Shown one piece after another: positions 12,103 through 21,302 of a stretch of 64,000 bases of DNA (position 1 is the first letter of the stretch; each line of letters starts with the position of its first letter). Made by a program: the position numbers and the translations under genes. The stretch is taken from positions 42,172,869 to 42,236,868 of the forward strand of contig CAMTDV010000018.1 in NCBI GenBank assembly GCA_947069175.1, given 5' to 3'. Under the pieces are notes generated by a model. It did no database searches, was not told the origin of the DNA, and worked only from the letters and a program-made list of their open reading frames with translations. This DNA is from Scalesia atractyloides (lineage: Eukaryota; Streptophyta; Magnoliopsida; Asterales; Asteraceae).

Positions 12103-12343
12103 TTCGTTTTCCAAACTAATCTGTCGTTCAAAAAACACTTGAAAAATGATTAGCAAACATACAATTTTAGTAAAATTTGACTTTTTAAACGACAATATTA
12201 ACGTATTGGTTTGCTAAAAACGTTTAATTTTTTTTGGAAAACTGTTTTTACCATATTAGAGCTTTAAACTCGTCTCGTCGATACGAATCTAACGATATAT
12301 AATGTCCGAGACGTTTTTCAGGATTTTCATGCCTTGTGTTAAG

Positions 12344-12752
12344 CAAGTTCGAGCGGACTTGTGTAAAATCACTGAAAAATCCCTTAGACAAGTCCGGGAT
12401 GTTTTTTCTTAGAAACCCTTAGACATGTTCGGGCGAACTTGTTGAGATTTTATTAGCATTTCACCCTTATAACAAGTTCGAGCGAAATTGTGAAAGATTT
12501 CAAGAGAAAGAACAAGTTCGGGCGAACTTGTAAGAAGTTTTCAACAAAATGTTATCAAGTTCGGGCGAACTTGATGTAATTTGATGAAAAACTTAACAAG
12601 TTCGAGCGAACTTGATGTAATTTGATGAAAAACTTAACAAGTTCGAGCGGACTTGGTTAAAAACCTTGAAAAACTAATCAAGTTCGGGAGAACTTGATGA
12701 AAAATCACTCAAGTTCGAGCGAACTTGATGACAAGTTCGAGCGAACATTTGT
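12344..12752. repeat. Array of about 11 AAGTTCG-NN-CGAACTT palindromes in the Copia leader
   Basis: About eleven copies of the palindrome CAAGTTCGRGCGAACTTG occur at intervals of roughly 25-50 bp between the gag start and the primer-binding site. Some arms are mutated (for example GCGGACTTG, GGGAGAACTTG). Several copies share the downstream string ATGTAATTTGATGAAAAACT, so part of the array grew by tandem duplication. The related plus-strand element at 42-43 kb has a matching array. Confidence 0.85.
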
Positions 12753-12960
12753 TTTCAACATGGTTTTTTTCAAATTTTCGACATGAATTTGTTTGTTTTA
12801 AGCTCTGATTTTTTCAAGGGTTTTACTATTATGGATTTTACGTATTATACTTGAAAATCAGTCCATTTTGTCCGTGTAATGTCCAAAAAAAGTCAAAATT
12901 AAGAGAAATGAGTAGAAGATGAGATGTTCTATGTCCAATGTCTTCAAATTAGGCCAATCC

Positions 12961-12973
12961 TGCTCTGATACCA
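12961..12973 (-). other. Primer-binding site, initiator methionine tRNA
   Basis: On the minus strand this reads TGGTATCAGAGCA, the standard plant sequence complementary to the 3' end of initiator methionine tRNA. It lies 13 bp inside the LTR end. It fixes the orientation of the element. Confidence 0.9.
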
Positions 12974-12986
12974 ATTGAGGGTCCGT

Positions 12987-13351
12987 TGTAGGGATCGTTC
13001 GGGTTCTAATTTGGCAAACCTAAGGTAAACGTGTGGAATCCGTTTCCATATGCGACATTGGATAAAAGTTCTTTAATGTTTAATCATTGTTTCATTGATT
13101 AGTAGACGTTACAGATCCTGGAAACACTTGGACAGAGTTTCGCCTCGGTCGTGACAAAATCTCTGAATTTTTTAAATGAAAACACAACTATCCTATATAT
13201 AGCAGTACAAGTTCGCCCGGAGTGAGACATGACTAAGTTCTGGCTAACTTGTTTCATACCACTCAAAAACTTAACTTCGCTCCGAAACACAGACTCGATA
13301 TTATACGATGACGTAAGCAACAAACATATGCATCAATAAAAACCCTATACA
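12987..13351 (-). repeat. 5' LTR of the minus-strand Copia derivative
   Basis: Read on the minus strand the LTR starts TGTATAGGG and ends CCCTACA, giving inverted TG...CA ends, about 365 bp. It holds two degenerate AAGTTCG-type palindromes (13207-13251). It aligns in landmark order with the LTR at about 42.04-42.45 kb (ATCGAGTCTGT, AAGTTCG palindromes, TATATATAG, GAAACTCTGTC). The LTR end CCCTACA was chosen over CCTCA because it mirrors the start. Confidence 0.65.
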
Positions 13352-13540
13352 TAACAATTTAAGATACAATGCAATGAATTCTATGCTTAAAACTTAAAAT
13401 ACCATGCCAAAAACGTTAAGTAATGTGTTTTAAGTGTTAAGTGGTGTGTTTTAAATTTCATGCCTATAATACATTGCATTGTGATTTAAATTGTTATGTT
13501 GCCTACATGGCAATTACTATGTCTTCTCACAATTTTACAA
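13345..13540. mobile_element. Partial MITE, second part of the split copy
   Basis: The order AACAATTTAAGATACAATGC, GAATTCTATGCTTAAAAC, TGTGTTTTAAGTGTTAAG and CATGCCTATAATACATTG matches the reverse complement of the intact MITE at 37528-37831. It begins right at the outer LTR end. Confidence 0.6.
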
Positions 13541-13564
13541 AAATGTCCTTTTTAAAAAAACATC

Positions 13565-13567
<3 letters not shown>

Positions 13568-13601
<34 letters not shown>

Positions 13602-13860
13602 ATGATTTTAATGAGAAAAAATTTTAAAAATCATTGTGTGGTTTTTAAGCTTTTTTAGCTAGTTTTAATTGTGTTCACACTAGTGGGTTCTCTATGTAAA
13701 TGCTAGTTCCTAACGGATAGGGTGAGGATCCGTTAGGAACTTGCATATAGGTAGAAAGCCCGAGAATTAGTGTGAACACAGATAAAACTACCTAAAAAAA
13801 CCTTATAAAACACACAAACATGATTTTTGAAATCTTTTGTCATAAAAAACGTGACATTTT
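13568..13860. mobile_element. Foldback element with central GTTCCTAACGGAT hairpin
   Basis: After a TA microsatellite (13568-13597), the arm ATGAGAAAAAATTTTAAAAATCA...GTGTTCACACTAGTGG is mirrored by AGTGTGAACACAG...AAACATGATTTTTGAAATC. The centre is a perfect 13-bp stem, GTTCCTAACGGAT facing ATCCGTTAGGAAC (about 13708-13742). It encodes nothing. The core string recurs at about 3945. Confidence 0.65.
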
Positions 13861-15120
13861 ATTAATAAGAACTTGCGATAATGGAAAAAATAATAATATT
13901 TTTTTAACATTTAGTTTTGAGGTTTAGATTTCAGCCTTTAGTTTGGGTGACATGTTTAGGTTTTAGAGGGTGGGGGTTTTATTGTCTGTGTTTTATTTAT
14001 TTATATTGTGTTGAACATCTAACTAATATCTCTATAAAAAAATTGCCAAGCATGCATTTATTAATCATTTGCACGGGTGTAAATAAAATTTAAGAAAGCA
14101 AAAAAATCGTATTTTGCGCGGCTTACATTTGTGTAATTGTTTTTACACTGATGTAAATATACGCACACGGATTTCCTTTTTCTGGAAAGTTCTATAATTT
14201 AAAAAAAACTGACAAATTTTTCTTTTTGGAAAAAAGGTTTTTTAAAAGAAGTTCTCACGATTATTACAACTTTAGAGATATTTAATTTTTATTGAAGAAC
14301 TAAAATAATACGGAACCAATGAAACATGGGTAAAACATATAAAAAAGACTCATAATAAATTCATTTTACATGTAAAAATAAGATTTTTACCAAATATTAT
14401 TCGGAGTTTTTGCATGTAAACACATCTAATCTTTTTAATAAAAAATAGAAAGTAAAAAAAATGATCAAAAACAGTTAAACAAACAAGTTTTTTTTTTAAA
14501 ATAATTATTTGAATGGCATCTTCAAAATGGTCCGAAATATTATGGAGAAATGTTTTTTTTATGTGTAAAGTGATTTTTTAATTTATACGTAAAACTGGTA
14601 GTTACCTGATTACTCATATTTTTATGTAGTATATGATCAAATACAAACTATTTTTATTAGGTGTGTATGTAAATTATTGTGAGTGTAACTTTTATATTTT
14701 TTAGAGTGATTGTAAATGATTATGAGTGTAGAAGAGAGAAAAAGGAGAACAAGTTACTATTCATCGGTAAATTTGGAGGAAATACTGTTTACCTTTATAA
14801 ATTTTTTAATATTTTTTAAAAGTGGTTGTGAGTGGAGTAGAGAGAAAATGTAATGATAAAAGTATAAAAAATATTATTTAATTGAAAAAGAGAAAGAAAG
14901 TATAATGTTTTTAGAGTATTTATAGCGATGGAGTTAAAAAAATTTATTGTGAATGCTCTAATATCTGTCTGAAAGGTTTGTAAGAATATATATCGTGAGA
15001 AGTACTGTTGCTATCTTGTTTCATAACCAGAATTCAAAAGTATTTTTGATATAAATGTTTTTTTACTGCTGATTGAATTAAAGATGTGACTACTAAGGAA
15101 CTAGACAGGCTAATAAAAAA
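13861..15120. other. AT-rich DNA, nothing recognised
   Basis: Homopolymer-rich AT DNA with no supported gene. The segment 14640-14960 has short GAGAGA-type purine runs. Confidence 0.4.
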
Positions 15121-16311
15121 AGAGTAAATTACAAGTTTTGTCTTTTACGTTTATACCAAATTGCAGGCGTTGTTTTTTAGCGCAAACATTGACAAGTTTT
15201 GTACGTTATGTTTCAAAATCTTGCACGTTGTGTCCTTTAGGCCTAACTCAGTTAGATTTTTTAGTTAAGTTTGATCATGTGCCTTGCACATGCGGGCATT
15301 CTTGTCATTTCACCTCCCGTGGACCATTGTGTAAAAAAATTTATATTAGAAGGACTATTGTGTAAAATTTAAAAAGATGTATAAAATAAAAAGTCTGCAC
15401 ATTCTCTCTTTTTCTCTAAACTAAACTCCATCTCTCGCTCTCGCTCTCTCTCTTCTCTCCTCTCTCTTCTGAGATGGCGGCAGTGATGGTGGTGATCCGG
15501 CGTGACGGTGATGGTGATGATCCGGCGGATGGAGGTGGTGTGGTTGTTATTTTAGGGGCGACGATGGAGTGGGTAACCTGAGAAAGTGCAAGGGGAAGTT
15601 CGTCGTTGCGTCGCCGTGATTCGGCGGAGTTATGGTCTGGGTTTGGTGGATCACCGGATGGATATCACCTGCGAAGTTATGGTTGGGTTTTGAAAAGAAT
15701 TGGATTGGGTACCAGATCTGGCGAAGTTATAAGTGCGATGCGGGAGGTTGTGGTTGCAGGGGAGGCAGTGATGGACAGCGGGTGCAGGGGCAGCGATGAT
15801 GGACGGCGGGTTACAGGGGAGGCAGTCAGGTAGGGGTGGTGGTAATGGCGGGTACGGTGGTGATGGTTGGTGCAACAAGGTTGGGGTGGTCGGTAGGTGG
15901 GGGTGGAGGCGGTGAAGGCTGAGGTGGGGTCGGTGGAGGCGGTGAAGGTTGTGGTGGTGATGGTGGTGGTGGGTTGAGAGAGATCAGAGAGAGATTGGGT
16001 TGTGGTGGTGGGTTCAGATTATAGAGAAAGAGAAAGAGTTTGGATCTTTTTTTTATTTTTTATTTTTTTAGATACAGTCCTCAATAATAAGTATTTAAAA
16101 AATAACCCATGGGAAGGTGAAATGACAAGTATGCCCTCATGTGCAAGGCATATGACCATACTTGAGCAAAAAATCTGACTGAGTTAGGCTCAAATAACAA
16201 ACCGTGCAACATTTTGAAACATAGAGTACAAAACTTGTCAACTTTTGCACTAAAGGACAACGCCTAAGATTTGGTGTAAACATAAAGGACAAAACTTATG
16301 ATTTACTCTAA
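15121..16311. mobile_element. Long-TIR (MULE- or foldback-like) element, about 1.19 kb
   Basis: The left arm (15121-15335; AGAGTAAATTACAAGTTTTG ... GTGCCTTGCACATG ... CATTTCACCTCCC) is matched in inverted order by 16090-16311 (GGGAAGGTGAAATGACAAG ... CATGTGCAAGGCATATG ... CATAAAGGACAAAACTTATG). That gives terminal inverted repeats of about 215 bp. The target duplication is obscured because both flanks are A-rich. The interior (15400-16050) is unlike the arms: a CT-repeat leader, an ATG, and a GGTGGT-rich, relatively GC-rich stretch ending in AGAGAGA. It resembles a captured exon or a microsatellite-rich filler. Overlapping open frames there on both strands are low-complexity and not called as genes. 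Confidence 0.75.
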
Positions 16312-16559
16312 AAAACTCTTACATCAACATGAGAGAATTTTGAACATGTTAGGATTTTTCTAAATTATTTAATTATTCTTTGTAAATACCATACATACGA
16401 GGAATGATCCACTAAAAAGTGGATTTTGTCTAAGTAGCCTAAAAAGGATTATAATGATAATATGTGACACTCCTTATAAATAGGAAGGAAGGAATAGTAT
16501 TATGATACTAAAACATTTTAGTCCTTATAAGTAGGGGTATGAAAATAACATGTGACATC

Positions 16560-16790
16560 TTTTTTGTTTTCTAAAAAATACAACAAATAAATCTGGTACA
16601 AAAAATTTAGCACAAAACAAATATAGTACAAAAGAATATAGCACAAAAAATATAGCACAAAAATCCAGTAAAAAATATAGCACAAAAAACCTAGTAAAAA
16701 AATCCAGCACAAAAAAATGTAAAAAATATTAGGACAAAAAATATAGCAAAAATGTAGTAGAAAAATGCAGCACAAAAATGTTATACAACA
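16560..16790. repeat. Degenerate ATAGCACAAAAA minisatellite
   Basis: About twelve imperfect copies of a 13-20 bp unit of the form ATAGCACAAAAAAT (variants CTAGTAAAAAAA, CCAGCACAAAAA) occur in a row. Confidence 0.75.
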
Positions 16791-17135
16791 TAGAAATAAA
16801 ACACATTTTTGTGGGTTTTTTTAGTCGTCATATTTTATATAGCAATATGGTACTTAAATTAAAGATAAAAAGACGCTCGATTTTATGGTAAAATTTTTAT
16901 GAAAAAAATAATGTCGTATAAAAAGGTTATAAACGTTTAAAAAATGGGGTTAGAATATCCATGTGCCTTGCATGTGGATAGAGAAAGTCAATAAATATGA
17001 TTTTCCCAGTATAACATTAAACGTATATTTTTTACTACATTTTAATCTTAAACATGGATTTGAAAAATATTATGATTAAGATTACTTCTCATCTTATTTT
17101 CTATTTAAGCAAAATAAACTTTTTATTTGATTTTA

Positions 17136-17138
<3 letters not shown>

Positions 17139-17169
<31 letters not shown>

Positions 17170-17543
17170 GATGGATCATGAGAAAACTAGTTTAAATGAG
17201 AAAACCAAAAAACTAACTAAAAAAGCCAAAAAAAAACATATCAATTTTTTTTTGATTTTTTAAAAAAAATTCGCTATATATATTATATAAAAAACTTTTA
17301 AAAACTAAAAAATAAAAAAAAGTATATAATGCACATCATCAACATATAATGCACATGTGTAGTACACATATAGTGCATATGTGCAGTACAAGTTTTTTTT
17401 TTGAAAAAAAAGTTTTTCTATACATAAAATCCGGCGATTTTTTATAAAAAAATTGTTTGTTTTTTATGTTTTTTTTTGTTTTTTGAATTAGTTTTCTAAT
17501 TTTCTCATTTATATCTAGTTTTCTCATGATTCTCTTTCTGTAT

Positions 17544-17578
<35 letters not shown>

Positions 17579-17580
17579 TA
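17139..17580. mobile_element. Foldback MITE with perfect 16-bp inverted repeat, between TA microsatellites
   Basis: The string ATCATGAGAAAACTAG (about 17175-17190) is exactly mirrored by CTAGTTTTCTCATGAT (about 17513-17528). Inner sequence also pairs (AAATGAGAAAACCAAAAAACTAA against TTAGTTTTCTAATTTTCTCATTT). TA tracts bound both sides. The centre has ATGCACATGTGTAG and GTGCATATGTGCAG, the same palindrome theme as 0.4-3.3 kb. Confidence 0.7.
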
Positions 17581-19160
17581 TGAGCATATCTAATGATGTG
17601 ATTATGAGGCCCACTTATAGTACCATTGGATTCCTCCTGAAATTCATTATAATGGAGACTCGAGAGGACACCATTTCCTACTTATATCCTTATTGCTTCC
17701 CATAATCTCATACTTTATTGATGTATGTATGCATTCATGTTTCTTTCCCCATTCTGCTTTATTGATGCAAGTATTCTTAATATTTATATTTATAAGGCTA
17801 TGAGGTATTTTTTTTCTTAATTTCTTAATTATGTGTCGCAGCGTCATGTCACTCTCTCCTTCAATTTCGTCATTTTCTTTCTATTCAAGGGTGTGGTCTC
17901 CCTTCACATTCCCCTTTCCATTTTTTATTTTCTTCTTTTTAATAATAATCTATAAAATAAAAATAGTTTTCATTAAAAAATTTCTAAAATACATAAAATA
18001 AAATAAAAATGACATAATTTAAATGTAAGATGGTTGAGAGATTGGAAGTGGGTGTAATTAAAATGTGGGAAAATGGTTTAGTTATAGGATTGTTTTCTTA
18101 ATATTCTTCCTTGTGATTGTTCTTCGAGTCAGAATTTTCAAACAACTAGTTTCTTTGTCGCTCCGAAGCTCGGATACGATTCACCGTGGGCACCAAAATC
18201 TTGTTAGGGTTGTGGGGGAGGGGTGGGGGGGTTCCGTCGGGGCCGAGGTCTGTGTCATCTCCCAACCCCTTCCCTGTTCCACACCCAATGACCTAATGTA
18301 GAGTCTTTAATTACCATAAAAGAAGTGTTTGTCATATGTTTCGACAAGCATAAGTAGATTTGAGAAGTACACGCATAGATATACTACGTCCTTAGATAAG
18401 ATTGATACACGATCCAAAAACATACTTGTAGATAGATTAGGAACATTATATTAGTATTTATTTTCTTTGATTTTAAAAAGGTTCAAAAACATATTTGTGA
18501 TTAATTTATTAAAATATCACCCTGACATATATCCAAAAAAATTCTTTAATTATACTTTCGGTGTATAACTAATATAAATTCTCTTTGTATGAGTATTTAA
18601 GAAAAAAATGTATATCACATTAACTCTATATTTATTTTGTTATATAAACAAGACGGCATACATTAACGATTGATATGTGGATGTATCAATAGATACCAGT
18701 TTTGATTTTGTCTTTGCAAAGTCCAATTCAAAACAACACATATTTCATACCTGTAAAAGAGTTATATATTTAAACTCTTATTACAAATTATCTAAATAAT
18801 CAACCAATAAATTAGTAAAGTAATTGTATGTATATACTTCCAGCACTTATTCAATTCTCTTTGTTTTCATGTATGTTATATTTGTTGTTAGCTATTGTTT
18901 GTAGAATCGAAATAGCTATAAAACCGCGTTCATTTGAACTATTCCGATGGTTCCATTTTAACACCTTCAATTAAATCGAAGGATGACGAGATATTTATTT
19001 TTTAATTTATTTTCCTTCCAAAATTTTATTACGAATTCATTATTACTTTAGACTTCATAATTTGTTTATTGTGGAACTAAAAAAGGTGGGTAACTGGACG
19101 TGAATCAGATCAAACGAACTTCGATTGAACTCATTTTATTGATTTTAGAACTGTCTCGTA
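17581..19160. other. Gene-free DNA with a G-rich run
   Basis: No gene supported. Positions 18207-18231 hold four G-runs (GGG, GGGGG, GGGG, GGGGGGG) with loops of four, one and one bases, a canonical G-quadruplex pattern. The neighbourhood 18130-18300 is less AT-rich than its surroundings and may be a remnant of an old element or gene. Confidence 0.4.
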
Positions 19161-19164
19161 GAAT

Positions 19165-19322
19165 CCTAAATATATATATTTAGGGTTTAGAGTTTACCAT
19201 AAGGTTTAGCTATAAAATTTTGCTTCAGGGTCTAAATAATTTTTGGTTTACCGTTAGTGTTTATGGTTTACCTTTATTGTTTAGGACTTAATTAGGGTTT
19301 ACTTTTAGAGTTTAGCCTTTGG
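19165..19322. repeat. Degenerate TTTAGGG-like array, left part
   Basis: Repeated variants of AGGGTTTAG / AAGGTTTAG / TAGTGTTTA run up to the first base of the CACTA element. The same theme resumes immediately after its other end (36487-36600), so the two parts were one array before insertion. Confidence 0.7.
19320..19322. other. Target-site duplication of the CACTA element, left copy (TGG)
   Basis: TGG precedes CACTACTAG. The same triplet follows the other end at 36487-36489. Three-base duplications are the rule for CACTA transposons. Confidence 0.85.
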
Positions 19323-19665
19323 CACTACTAGTAAAATGGTTGTTTTCAACGCACTTTTCTGTTACAAATGCGTCACAAATTCAGATTTCCTACGGATTTG
19401 TGACAAAATGCTGATGTTGGAAAAAGCCCCGTGGAAAATCATTTGCCACACACTTACGACACAATTTTCAATGTATTTCCAACGAAAATATTGTGTCGGA
19501 AATTTGTAACACATTTCCTATGCCATTTCCTAATTACTAACTCTATAGTTTTGTAATGCATTTGTGACGGAATATTTAGAAAAGTTTGCAACCCATTTGT
19601 AACGGAATATCTAAAATATTTAAAAAATAAAGTTTGCAACGCAATTGTAACTGAATATTTAACAA
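19323..19665. repeat. Left subterminal repeat region of the CACTA element
   Basis: Copies of TTTGTGAC(G)GAATAT, TTTGTAACACATTTCC and ATTTGTAACGGAATAT occur about every 30-60 bp. They are the likely transposase-accessory binding sites by analogy with En/Spm. Confidence 0.65.
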
Positions 19666-19811
19666 AATATAAAAAACTAGAAAAATCTAGTTTTTTTTTG
19701 CAGAAATATCAGAAATAAATTACAGAACTTGTTTTAAATTTACGATACTTCAAACATTTTAACCTAACCCTTTCAATAACTTGTATTGAACGTAATGAAT
19801 GAAAAGATCAT

Positions 19812-19922
19812 GAATTCCAGCTCGATTGATCTCAATTCTCAACCTACTCATCTCCTACATAAATTCTAGCTTGATTGATCTAAACCTACTCATCTCCTAC
19901 ATGAATTCCAGCTCGATTAGTT
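19812..19922. repeat. Minisatellite, about 2.5 copies of a 48-bp unit
   Basis: The unit GAATTCCAGCTCGATTGATC...CTACTCATCTCCTACAT is repeated as AAATTCTAGCTTGATTGATC... and then a partial GAATTCCAGCTCGATTAG. Confidence 0.8.
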
Positions 19923-20229
19923 GGGCTACCATCAACACAAGAGAGTGCAATCTGTAAACAAGATACTAGTTTCAGTACTGTAGAAAATCATAATCGATCA
20001 GTATAATATTTCGAAAAAAGGATGTTACACAAACCAGATGACCGGTTTTTGGTTTAGTATTGACAAACAGACCGACTCCTTGTGAAGGGGTATGGTTCCA
20101 AAAACCTTGCGCCAACCAAGGAAACCATACCCATTAATAACTTCTAAGAAAACTGCGCCTAGACTTCTTTGCCAAAATAAGATTTATTAGAACTATGCGC
20201 CAAATACCCAAGAGAGGAAAGGATCATAT

Positions 20230-20441
20230 AACTACCTTGCGCGGGCTCGCGCAAGGTTCAAAGTTAATCTTGAACACTCTCGTTTGATAAAGCTTCATTT
20301 AACTACCTTGCGTGGTCTTGCCAAAGGTTCAAAGCTAACCTTGAACATTCTCGTTTGATAATGCTTCATTTAACTACCTTGCGTGGGCTCGCGCAAGGTT
20401 CAAAGTTAACCTTGAACATTCTTGTTTGATAATGCTTCATG
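20230..20441 (+). repeat. LTR tandem array, three 71-bp units
   Basis: Units start AACTACCTTGCG and end GATAATGCTTCAT. The middle unit has a degraded palindrome arm (CTTGCCAAAGG). Confidence 0.85.
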
Positions 20442-20933
20442 CACAAACCTTGCGCAGATATTTATATCAAAGCAAGTATCCACCAAACGTTGCGCTAAGC
20501 AGCAAGGAGAAGAAGGAAGATCAGATTAACTAACTTGCGCTTCTCGCGCAAGGAAACAGTAAATCCTGAGAAACTTTCCCTTAGCAAAATCCTTGACTTA
20601 GTGCAGAAGCAAAGGGAATCTTTTCTGTTGTAATAGAATGTACACGTGACGAATAATAGATGGGTAACAGCTGTGAAACCTTCTAGAAGCCATTAACACC
20701 CAATCGTGCAAGCATCTCTTCAGTTATAACCAATTGCCACATGGCAGGATCTAGACGGCTGAGGAAGATCACGGTGATGGCCTGCTCATGTTTATAAGAT
20801 GTAGTGATCTCATGTTGACACGTGGCACCTCCCTAACCGCTGATGAGCTCACGATCCGTGTGCACTAACGGATTGCCAATAAACGTTAACGGAATAGCAA
20901 AAGATTCTGTTAAAGTTAACTATCTCTCTTGTT

Positions 20934-20957
20934 GGCGCCAAACAACGGCTATAAATA
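20934..20957 (+). promoter_or_regulatory. LTR core promoter: TATA box with adjacent E2F-like site
   Basis: TATAAATA lies at 20950-20957. Eight bases upstream is TTGGCGCCAAA, which reads TTTGGCGCC on the other strand and fits the plant E2F consensus TTTSGCGC. The 3' LTR keeps TATAAATA at 31757-31764 and GGCGCCAAA just before it. Transcription would start about 30 bp downstream. Confidence 0.55.
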
Positions 20958-21238
20958 AGTAACTTGGAGTTCAAGGAAAGGTATTCACTCTCAACTACTC
21001 TCTCTCTTACAATATTTACTTTCGACTACCTGTACTTATTCTCACGCCGAAGGGTGGTCACGGAGAGAATCCCCCTTCTCCCCGTGGCGAGCTAACGGTG
21101 TTCTGTTTTGCAGGATCAGCAGAAGTACTGTATTATTCATCATCCATCGTGCAACCAAACGGAGGATTAACCCTTTTATGCAAAGCCCATTCCATAGATC
21201 TACTTAGATTCCGGTCTAGTTGATCTAGGGTTTCTTCA

Positions 21239-21251
21239 TTGGCGCCCACCG
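21239..21251 (+). other. Candidate primer-binding site of the Tat element
   Basis: TTGGCGCCCACCG follows the LTR end immediately. TGGCGCC-type sites are common in Athila/Tat elements. Only the first 9-12 bases fit, so I do not assign the tRNA. Confidence 0.55.
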
Positions 21252-21302
21252 ATTTCGATTCTTTCTCACCTTTCGTTTCGTTTCACTTAGATCTGCAGCA
21301 TC

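Larger units (their letters stand above)
8673..13351 (-). mobile_element. SIRE-like Ty1/Copia derivative lacking pol and its 3' LTR
   Basis: Read on the minus strand the order is LTR (13351-12987), methionine-tRNA primer site, palindrome-rich leader (about 12955-12110), a decayed gag (12102-10071), then directly a non-coding 3' region with TCTCCC-type polypurine tracts. No protease, integrase, reverse transcriptase or RNase H is present, and no second LTR is found at the left edge. The long gag with coiled coil and CCHC knuckle, the methionine PBS and the repeated polypurine tracts suggest the SIRE/Maximus lineage. The 3' region (9.05-9.6 kb) resembles 62.9-63.6 kb of another element. Its left boundary is inferred from the split MITE. 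Confidence 0.65.
20083..21238 (+). repeat. 5' LTR of the Tat element (1156 bp)
   Basis: It starts TGAAGGGGTATGG and ends GGTTTCTTCA. It contains three tandem 71-bp units (20230-20441), each holding the palindrome CTTGCGCG-GGCT-CGCGCAAG, a further one near 20534 (CTTGCGC...GCGCAAG), and a TATA box at 20950-20957. It is 73 bp shorter than the 3' LTR, matching one tandem unit. Confidence 0.92.

Noticed and set aside
12344..12752. CRISPR-like repeat array
   Set aside because: The repeats are short dyads with irregular 7-30 bp spacers, lie in a plant retroelement leader, and have no cas-like neighbours.
12344..12752. Heat-shock elements in the Copia leader
   Set aside because: The spacing TTC-NNNN-GAA does not fit the TTC-NN-GAA pattern required for heat-shock factor binding.
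13099..13323. Small minus-strand protein within the Copia LTR
   Set aside because: The frame lies entirely in LTR sequence, and the LTR relative at 42 kb does not conserve it.
15606..15878. Overlapping open frames on both strands inside the long-TIR element
   Set aside because: Both are by-products of GGTGGT-rich, low-complexity sequence. Neither has a recognisable domain.
16518..16775. Phe/Leu/Tyr-rich membrane-like small protein on the minus strand
   Set aside because: It is the translation of the ATAGCACAAAAA minisatellite.
19165..19322. True telomere or chromosome end
   Set aside because: Repeats are degenerate, short and interstitial, with ordinary transposon DNA on both sides.
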